A program made the position numbers and the translations under genes. From assembly GCA_037127255.1 (NCBI GenBank), contig JBANSL010000018.1, positions 15,225,175 to 15,289,174 on the forward strand: a stretch of DNA of 64,000 bases, written 5' to 3'. Source of the stretch: Persicaria tinctoria (Eukaryota; Streptophyta; Magnoliopsida; Caryophyllales; Polygonaceae). Positions 55,770 to 64,000 of this stretch are shown here, in pieces. Under the pieces are notes generated by a model that was given only the letters and a program-made list of their open reading frames with translations, made no database searches and had not been told where the DNA came from. Each line of letters starts with the position of its first letter. Position 1 is the stretch's first letter.

Positions 55770-56400
55770 ATAAAATGTATGATATATATATATAATTTTA
55801 TGAATTGAATTATATATATTATTATAGAATAAATTTATGGTGAATCTAAATCCCGTAATGGCTGGCCTGATTAAATCACAAACAGGCTCCAATAAAGGCT
55901 TGAAAGGGTCTTATTTAAATCCCGAAAGGGTTTGACATAAATCTCGAAAGGGCCTAGATGAACTTAATCTCGTGAGGGCTTGACTAAATCCCGTAAAGGC
56001 TTGACTAAATTCCGATTGGCTAATCTTTTGGTGTTTTGCACGAGGAGTGGGTGGCTCTACTTTCGGCCCTCTCCAATTTAGCGCTCAATTAATATCTTTT
56101 TTTTAAGTTAGCTTTTTTGGAGTATTTCTAAAAAAAAAATTTAGTATAAAAAAATTTAGAAGATAAAAAGTCTAATTAATGAAAATGACAAAATATTAAT
56201 TTACTATTTCTAAAAAAAAAAATTAGAAGTATATACATAAAGTTTCAATTCATCACAAATTATAAAAAGAAGATAAAAAAAATCTAATTAATGAGCATAA
56301 AAAATTATATTTACAAAGATATACAATTTTTTTTCTAAATCCCACCGGGATGGAGACGGAACGAAATTTGCGGTATTTGTGTCTACCCCTAATTAAATTC
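55770..56400. other. Repeat-rich DNA, no gene
   Basis: 55840-56030 repeats AAATCCCGAAAGGG-like units about seven times. 56325-56395 is an end of the GC-rich repeat family (GGGATGGAGACGG to GTGTCTACCCCTA). Confidence 0.45.
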
Positions 56401-57029
56401 GTAAAAACGCTATTAAGTGATAGGTCAGCAAGATCTGACGCCACCCAAGCCTTTCCTTGTTAAGAAAAAAAAAGAACGGTCAAGTACCTTTGATGCAAAG
56501 TCTCTGGACTTTGGCAGCAAGCAAATCAAGCAACTTGAAAATCGAGTTGACCAAAAAAAAAAAAAAAAAAAGCAACCACGGGATTTGACACAGATGGTTT
56601 CCCATTGTTCATTTTGACAAGCCTCGGCTGGCTTCATTAATGTAGCCTTTTGACGGACTTGGATATTATGAAAGACTTTGATACATACAACCTCGGTTCT
56701 AAAATATATAGGTTTTTACTGCCTCCGTTTCAAAATATAGGTTATCAACAAGTTGTACAAATACACGGGCTTTTAAAAAAATCACTTTTTTAAAAAACAT
56801 TATTCCACTAATTTTTTCATAAATTTTATTAGACCAAATGACATAAAACCACCATTTATTCACTCTTCTTCCCAAATAACCACCCTTTATTCAAAAAATT
56901 TCACTTAATCACCCATTATAGTATATCTATTGTAAGTAACCACCCATTTTCTCTTTTCTCTATTTAAAAGACCAAAATGGCCACAATATTAATTACTAAT
57001 GTTGATTTATTAATAACAAACCACCCCAA
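56401..57029. other. No gene
   Basis: A run of about 20 A near 56551-56571; 56820-56960 repeats ACCACC/ATAACCACCC units as in 31080-31190. Confidence 0.35.
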
Positions 57030-58996
57030 GCATCTCTAGAACACGAGCACGAGAAATAGAAGGCGTCCTCAATATCCCTTTTGAGAAAAGCATGGAGAAA
57101 TATCTTGGATGTCCTATCATCAATGGACGCGTAGCAAAGGATACCTTTGGTGATATAATCTGCTAATCAAAAGATCAATTAAGTAAATGGCGAGCAAATG
57201 CATTATCTCAACAGGACAGAGCAACTCTAATAACCTCCAATCTGTCCTCAAAGCCGCTTTATTCTATGCAAAGTTTCATGCTCCCTGCTGCGATACATAA
57301 ACAACTTGACCAAATAAACAGAGTTTTCTTCTGGAACAAGGATGCACAACATAGCCCACTTATAGGGTGGGATAAAATCTGCAAGTCAAAAGCTGCTAGG
57401 AGACTGGGCATACGTAAAACCAAAAACATGAATGAAGCACTTCAATTAAAACTTATGTGGAAAATATTAGCGGAACCAGACAACCCCTGGGTTCAAATTA
57501 TCCAATATAAATACCTAAAAAATGAACACATTCGTAATTACAAGAAAAAAAGGAAACGCTTCTTGACAATGGACCAAACTACGCTCCTTAACAGAAAAAT
57601 TCAAATCTGGGCTTATTTGGTCTGTGGGCAATGGAAAATCTATCAATTTTTGGAAAGGCAACTGGATAACAACCAACTCCATTAACAACATAATGAATAC
57701 CCAAAACTCAGAAAATGAAACTGTCAGTGAATATATTTTGGGGGTCAGTGGTGGAAAGAGAAATTGGAATTAGTTTTACCAGAAAACATCGTTGAAGATA
57801 TTATTAAGATTCCACTCCCGATTAACAACTTAGAGGACAAACTCTATTGGTGGTCAGATAACAAGGGATGGTTTTCAACGAGTAGCGCCTACAATTTAAT
57901 CTCAAATTCAACAAACATAATTACGACAGACTATAACTGGATAAGGAAGATTGACGTTTCTCCGAAAATTAAAAACTTTCTATGGAAGATTAAGCAAAAT
58001 GGGCTCCCGAGTCCCAACGGCTTTGCGACTAGCTCAAAAGGGTATAACAATACCCATTACCTGTGCATTGTGTAACCATGGTCAGAAGGACGACATCCAT
58101 CTTTTCCTGGAATGCCCCTACAATAAATTCCAAGCACAATTTCCTCAAAATATTGCTCGGGCAATTGACACACTTATATTCCAAAACAGAGATATGGACC
58201 AAATCATGCGCTTTCTTAGTCCCAATCTTTCCAAGGAAAACAAGCAAAATCTAGCTTTCAGATGGTGGACTATATGGCATACGAGAAATCAAGCTATCTT
58301 CATAAATGTTCCAATTCCGTCCGCGGAAAGTATCAAAAAACTCATCTTAGAAAACGTAGAAAATTGGAAGAGAGCTGACAAACTACATCCACCCAAAAAG
58401 AATACAAACACGCCACATGAACAAACAAACAACACAGCTAAACAATTGAGATCCGGGGGGGGGGGGGGGGGGGAATGAACTTATGAAAAAAACCACCCAT
58501 TGGATGGCTTAAATTAAACTTTGATGGCTCATCCATCTCGACCAAAAAAAGCTCAACATGTTTCATTTTTCGAGACTGTCTTGGGAACCCTGTCTGCATA
58601 GGAGGAAAAATGATAGGCAGCCATACGCCACTAATGGCAGAAGCAATTGCGCTAAGATAAGGGATCGAAAGGGAAAATGAACTCAACTTAAACAACTTAA
58701 TAATTGAAGGTGACTCTAAGATAATTACGTTTGTCTTACGAGCAAATAGCAAATGTCCATGGGAAATTGAGCTTGTTTTGGCCGACATTCGAACCCTTCT
58801 TATGGAATTAGAGAACGTACGGATTTCTCACATTCCTCTTATTGGTAACCGAGTAACGGATAAGGTTGCACACCTTAGCTACTCTACCAGGGGAACTAAT
58901 TTCTATACCGATTCAAGTCTCCTTAACCTCATCCGGCAGGATGCTTTCGGGTAGGGGGCCCCGTGCCCCATCCGAATTTTTACATAATAAAAAAAA
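57030..58996 (+). pseudogene. 5'-truncated LINE, second copy of the family
   Basis: Starts within the RT thumb (EKYLGCPIINGR), with QSFMLPAAIHKQLDQINRVF, LGIRKTKNMNEAL, zf-RVT (KIKNFLWKIKQNGLPSP; CALCNHGQKDDIHLFLECPY) and RNase H (LKLNFDGSS, LIIEGDSKIITF, ending LLNLIRQDAFG then stop). Several frameshifts and stops are present, e.g. a TAA at about 57165 and one after MAEAIALR near 58658. It ends in A-rich DNA at 58985-58996. It supplies the zf-RVT and RNase H parts missing from the first LINE. Confidence 0.85.
58455..58473. repeat. Poly-G run (19 G)
   Basis: An uninterrupted G run inside the LINE copy, between the zf-RVT and RNase H parts. Its length may be inaccurate in the assembly. Confidence 0.9.
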
Positions 58997-58999
58997 GCA

Positions 59000-59815
59000 T
59001 TAAAAAAATAAAAACCAATACCGTTATCAAATAGGAAGGGGATAGGTAAAAAAACCCTTTTGTGGAGCTAGAAGTACGCGCCTCACGTGCTACCTCTTCT
59101 TGTTGAAATGGGGTTGGGTTTGCTTGCATTCCCTCTCTCTGCAAATGGTGTGCAGATGTTCTTTGCATCTTGCCATTGATTAACCCAATCATTCTTTCTT
59201 CTAATTTCAAAACCACATTACTCCCTTATCGATTCCGGTCGCGTGGAGGCTTGGTGTCCATGTGTCCTTTCGATTTGGGGGTTTTCCGTTTCGACGATCA
59301 TTTCTTCTAATTCATTCGAGTCTAGCCTCGGATTTGAGTTTTGGTGGTTGTTTCTGGTGGTTTTGGATTTGGATCTGGCCTCTCATCCTTCTCTTTGGTC
59401 GGATTCAGCTTTCCTAGGTTTTTTCTCTTGTGTACTATGTTTCATGTTCCTTCCTCGCCGTCGAGTCGTCCTCCATTTTGGGGTGGTTTTCTCTCGGTCC
59501 TGGTCTTCGCTTGCTGGATTGGTCGCATGTGGTGTGGATGAGGTGTGGCCCTTCGCCTCCCTCGCCTCCTTTCCGGCTTTTGTCCATGTACCTTGCCTAC
59601 GTCTTCCCTCTCAATCTCCGGTGAAATTTCCGGCGAGTTGTGGTGTTGGGCCTGCCTCCACCGCTTCTGGTTCGCCTCCTCTTCTCACAACCTTTGTCGG
59701 TCCTTCCCTCGATGACCCTGCTTGGCGTGCAAGGAGCCTCCTTGCTTGGCGTGTAAGACCTTGTTTTACCTTGCACGCCAAGTCCAGATGACCCACCAAC
59801 AAAAAAAAAATTGTG
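59000..59815 (+). mobile_element. Retroposed sequence with poly(A), unclassified
   Basis: 59220-59800 is Ser/Pro/Leu-rich in every frame and ends GATGACCCACCAAC followed by A10 (59802-59811). I see no domain. It could be another non-LTR 5' or 3' region. Confidence 0.3.
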
Positions 59816-59884
59816 GATATATTTTTATATATAAGTATATATTTATTTTCATAAATAGTTATATATATATTTTTTAATATATTT

Positions 59885-60372
59885 ATTCTTATGAATGTTT
59901 GAGTAAAACCCGTCCGAAATGGTTTGATTAAATCCCGAAAGGGTTTTTAGGTGCTTTGTACTTAGGTGGTTCTCGATTGCTATTTTGGTTAGTCTCGGCG
60001 GTCCTTTTCTTAAGTTGGGTCTCTGGCGTCTCGGAGTCGGGTCTGGCTGGGGTCGAGGCAGTGTGTAGCGAGGCGTCTCCGTAATCCGAAAATTTCCTTG
60101 GAGGTTCGTCTTCACTGCTCACAGGGACTCCTGTTGTACCGCTGACCAGCGGTGGCGTTTGGCTTCAGTTCGTAGTCTATGTTATCCCCAATGTATTAGG
60201 ATTAGGTTTGCTTGATTGTCCGAAAGTGTTTACTTTTCACTGTCTGGTTTGCACCTTTTGTTATTTGTATTGTATATTTTGACGGTTCGTTGCCTGTCGA
60301 CTTTGTCGGCCTCTCGAGATGTCAGTCCTGTCTGACCCTCAAATTCTTACATAAAAGAAAAAAAAGAATGGG
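59885..60372 (+). mobile_element. Non-LTR retroposon 3' end, plus-strand copy
   Basis: Shares several blocks with 55355-55760 (see there) and ends CTCAAATTCTTACATAAAAG plus A-rich tail at 60352-60368. Upstream AAATCCCGAAAGGGTTTTTAG also matches the unit near 55915. Confidence 0.55.
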
Positions 60373-60587
60373 GATAGTTTTCATCTCAATTTGGGGAGTG
60401 GTTAGTCCTTGCGCGTGGGTTTTAAAATAGATGGTCCCAGTTTTTTTTTTTTTTTTTTTCTTATTTTAAACAATTTAATTCATTATTATTTTAGGCCTTT
60501 GTTTTACCGGATCCAATTTAGGCCTTTGTTTTACCGGATCCAATGGTTTACAATCGTTCACATTTTACACCGTAAGCATTGTTTACA

Positions 60588-60589
<2 letters not shown>

Positions 60590-60668
<79 letters not shown>

Positions 60669-60669
60669 G
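60590..60669. repeat. (TA)n-(GA)n microsatellite
   Basis: About 29 TA units to 60648, then about ten GA units. Confidence 0.95.
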
Positions 60670-61235
60670 TTTATTCCGGTATACTCAACCCTTAACGTGT
60701 ATCATGTGAATAAAACTGGACCGTTGATTGAATAAAATGAATGACTGAGATTAAAAGACAATTTTAGTTTTTTTTTAATTAAAAATCAGTGGGACCCACA
60801 TCTTTGCTTGCCCACCTGTTGAATTGGGGGGGTGTGGTACACTCTCTTTAAATTATTCGATTGTATATCTGGATTATTCGATTGTATCGACAGATTATGC
60901 AATCGTATCGGCAAATTATGCGATGATATTTGGATTTTTTTTATTAACCTTTATAAATGGTTGATTATTCAGTCGTTTATGAATGATTATTCGGTGGTAT
61001 AGAGATGATTATTCGATGGTATCGCTTGATTATTCAATTACTTCTAAAAATTATTCGATAGTACCGCTCGATGGTATCGCTTGATTATTCGATGGTATCA
61101 CTTGACTATTCGGTTACTTATGTCATTTTAACAAATAACTAAAAATTATTCGATGGTATCGCTGAATTATTCGATTGTGTCATATGAATATTTGATGGTA
61201 TCGAGACATTTTTAATTCATATAACCGCAAAAACC
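60670..61235. mobile_element. Second TA-flanked element with ATTATTCG repeats, partial
   Basis: Begins after a TA/GA microsatellite as at 16317. It shares CCGTTGATT and AAATGAATG near its left end with the 16386 element, then repeats GATTATTCGATGGTATCGCT-like units from 60850 to 61200. No right terminal repeat found. Confidence 0.45.
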
Positions 61236-61496
61236 CATCTCAAGAAGCATACATATGAATAATTATGCAAATGTTACAACTACTAACATATTCATCCCCT
61301 AATTTGAGTAATTTCATACAACCTTTCGATATTATTCAATCACCATCCCCAAATGCCATACAAATCTTCAATCAACCCTTGATAATATAGGGCTTGGACA
61401 CAACAATGTCAAACAAGAAGGATAGATCAAGGGATTCAGATGAAGAACGAACCTGGTCGGCGACTCGGGATACTGTGTCATGGGCTCAATTAGGCT
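61236..61496. other. No gene
   Basis: AT-rich DNA between the repeat element and the Copia 3' LTR. Confidence 0.4.
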
Positions 61497-61744
61497 GCTG
61501 GTGATAGAATTTATTGTGAGGAATCGGATTGAAAGTGGAATTGAGAGATTAGAGATGGAGGGAAAGACGATTATGAATCTGTATGTGTGTATGTATTGAA
61601 TCGGAGTTCTGTTACATGGAGTATTTATATTGGGCCTATTTATAGAAATGGGCTATACGTATAACAAACAATTAAAGCCCAACAAACCTAACCAAGTTTG
61701 TTATAACAAAACCCAGAACTCGGATGCTTCTTCTTCCTCTAACA
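61497..61744 (-). repeat. 3' LTR of the right-hand Copia element
   Basis: Read on the minus strand it begins TGTTAGAGGAAG right after a polypurine tract (GCTTGAAGAGGGG, 61745-61757), has a TATA box (CTATAAATAGG, ~61635-61650) and ends near 61497 at a CCA. Only ~248 bases. Confidence 0.62.
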
Positions 61745-61751
61745 CCCCTCT

Positions 61752-64000
61752 TCAAGCTGGAGGGAGATTTGTAACTCCGAGCTTGGACAAAATTGAGAGG
61801 AAAGATGGTCCTGGTAGAGAATTTGTAAGCACATCAGACAATTGATCTTTTGTGGGTACATGATGCAAGGCCATAAGACCATCAAGTACCTTCTCTCGCA
61901 CATAATGGCAGTCTAATTCAACATGTTTCGTTCTCTCATGAAAGACAGGATTTTTGGCAATGTGAATGGCTGCTTGATTGTCACACTTAGCAGGTATTGG
62001 GGTTATTGTGGAAACTCCCAATTCACTCAATAATCGTGCCATCCATGCGAGTTCAATGCACACTCATCTAATTGAGCGATATTCAGCTTCTGCTGAAGAC
62101 AAGGAAAATGTTGTCTGCTTTTTCAATTTCCATGAGAGTAAGCTTCCACCCAGCAATACAATGTAACCACTTACTGAGAGTCGTGTAAGAGGACATGAAG
62201 CCCAGTCACCATGCCAATATGCCTTCAATTCAAAAGACTCTGATCTTGACAAAAATAATGACTTGTGTTGTGTTCCTTTGAGGTACCTCAATGTTCGAAG
62301 AGCGGTTGTAAAATGATGAACTCTAGGATTCTTCATGAACTGGCTTAGGAACTGAACTGCAAAACATATATCTGGCCTGGTGTGTGTCATAAAGTTCAGT
62401 TTTCCCACCAATTTCCTGTAATCTGTAGGATTTCGAATGAGCTCTCCACCATCTACAACCATTTTGGTGTCTGTGATTAGTGGACTGCTTGCAGAAGGAG
62501 CATTGACACAATCAAATTCTTCTAGAGTGTCTTGTATTAACCGTTTTTGACTCACATAAATCCCCTTTTCACTGTGAACAAACTTCATTCCCAAAAACAA
62601 GCTCAATTGCCCAAGATCCTTCATTCAAAATTCTGCATCTAAAAATGCCTTAATGTTTGACATTTCAGAAGAATCATTCCCAGTCATAAGTATATCATCA
62701 ACATACACAGCAATGTATGTGACCAAATCACCAGAGTGTTTAGTGAATAGAGAGTAGTCATTCAAAGATTGCACATACCCCTTAAACTATAGAGCATGTG
62801 ACAGTTTGGCATACCATTGCCTAGATGCCTGTTTGAGACCATGCAGTGACTTTCTGAGACGACACACATGCCCTGGGGGTGCAACAAGGCCAGGAGGAAT
62901 GCCCATGAACACAGTTTCATGAAGATCCTCGTGCAAGAACGCATTGTTGACATTCTATTGCATCAACATCCACCTATTCTTTGCAGCTAATGCAACTAAA
63001 GCTCTCACTATTGTCATCTTCACTACATGCGAGAATGTTTCAGTGTAATCACCTCCCTCCCTCTGAGTGAAACCACGAACAACCAGACGAGGTTTATATC
63101 TTTCAATGGAGTCGTCAGCTTTGTGCTTGACCTTATAGACCCACTTACAACCAATGGGACGAGCACCTCTAGGCAGTGGAACTATCTCCCAATTGTCATT
63201 CTGATCAAGAGCTCTAAACTCATCACGCATTGCTGCATCCCAAACTTCAAAGTGAAAAGGTTCATGATAATTTCTAGGCTCTAGAGAAGGTCTGATAGAG
63301 GACAAATTCTCAGTGCTAAATTGCAATGTGGTGGTAATGGTGTGGCGGCAGATCTTGGCATGATCTTCCTTAAACCCATCAACATGATTGCAAACATAAT
63401 CATGAAGATGCCTAGGAGGAGTTAGGACACGAGTGGATCGTCTAGGCTCAACTGTAGGAATAATGGAAGGAGAGGAGATCACTGCATGTGATGGTGATGG
63501 TGGTGACACAATTGAGGGTACAACCGAAGGTGTGGGCAAAGGGATTTCAATTGGAGCTTTATCACCATCACTATGATGAGGATTGGGAGGAAAAAGTTGA
63601 CTAGGTTCCTCCACATCCTTATAAGGGAGATGGGTTTCATAAAACACAGCATCTCGAGAAACTTCAACCCTCTTTGAAACTAGGTTTAAGACCTTATATC
63701 CTTTAGTTCCAACTGGATATCCAAGGAAAATAGAAGGGCTAGCACGAGCTTGAAACTTGTGTCTACCTTGTTTAAGAGTAGAGCAATAACAAAGACACCT
63801 AAAGCTTTTAAGCTCTTCATACTTGGGTTGTCTGTTGCATAACACCTCAAAAGGGCTCTTGCCTTTCAACACTGTACTAGGCAACCTGTTAATGATGTGA
63901 ACTGCTGTAAGAATAGCTTCTCCCCAAAACTTTAGGGGTAGCTTAGACTGAAAAAGCAAAGCTCTGGCCACTTCCAAAATGTGTTTGTGTTTCCTTTCCA
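61752..64000 (-). pseudogene. Copia pol: integrase end, reverse transcriptase, RNase H (nonsense-riddled)
   Basis: Enters from the right edge in the integrase C-terminus (RALLFQSKLPLKFWGEAI, FRCLCYCSTL), then a Pro/Ser-rich linker, then [65 protein letters not shown] (YVDD box) and MKDLGQLSLFLGMKF. RNase H has SLSSAEAEYRSI and CDNQAAIHIAKNPVFHERTK, ending at TGA 61752-61754 next to the polypurine tract. One frame runs the whole way with in-frame stops at about 62955, 62786, 62625 and 62064 and no frameshift. The element is dead but relatively young. The rest lies beyond the window. Confidence 0.88.

Noticed and set aside
59243..59791. 182-codon plus-strand frame, rich in Phe/Leu/Ser/Pro
   Set aside because: Similar low-complexity frames exist in other phases, and it ends at a poly(A)-type tail; treated as retroposed DNA.

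Overview
This is nuclear DNA of a eudicot plant. The evidence is the gene content (TOPP/PP1-type phosphatases, a PSY1R-like receptor-like protein, fragments of ascorbate peroxidase, V-ATPase and BOP-type BTB genes), the intron structure, and a dense load of plant transposons: Copia, Athila-type Gypsy, chromovirus, TRIM, L1-type LINE, CACTA, MULE and PIF/Harbinger-like elements. I cannot name the species. All exon coordinates were read by eye from splice consensus and homologous frames.

Left third (1-20 kb): a Copia 5' end on the minus strand (1-1585). Then a large composite built on one LINE (2260-15880), bounded by a 14-bp target-site duplication (TSD) and a poly(A) tail. Its ORF1 carries a nonsense codon. 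Its ORF2 is split by a clean 1042-bp solo LTR (TSD CATAT) and interrupted near its end by a deleted Athila-type element (LTR, tRNA-Asp primer site, gag, protease). After it come a terminal-inverted-repeat element sitting between TA microsatellites (16386-18160) and a TRIM element (18920-19382).

Middle (20-51 kb): this holds the main genes. Three tandem PP1-like genes lie on the plus strand: A (28084-29246), B (33055-37525) and C (46794-50778, a pseudogene). There is also an orphan first exon and a promoter relic of further copies. All three share two substitutions in the phosphatase core, GDYVDRG changed to GNYVDFG (D92N and R96F in PP1 numbering). B and C also have a long C-terminal tail built from repeated phase 0-0 exon cassettes of about 47 codons, ending in a tiny exon RFLGA(R/K)V. 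I regard this as the most novel system in the window: a local family of predicted pseudophosphatases with modular tails. Between the genes are two MULEs with 9-bp TSDs, a PIF/Harbinger-like element in intron 1 of gene B carrying a duplicated BTB fragment, a CACTA element carrying pieces of several host genes and a tRNA-Pro-like sequence with an apparently inverted anticodon loop, and a near-perfect 0.55-kb foldback in gene C. Smaller genes here are an 81-residue conserved protein (27386-27631, with a broken duplicate at 25567) and a possible secreted peptide (23179-23418).

Right part (51-64 kb): a degenerate LTR element, an intact kinase-less LRR receptor-like protein (53382-55103, minus), a 5'-truncated second LINE, retroposon 3' ends, a second TA-flanked element, and the 3' half of a nonsense-riddled Copia element running off the right edge on the minus strand.
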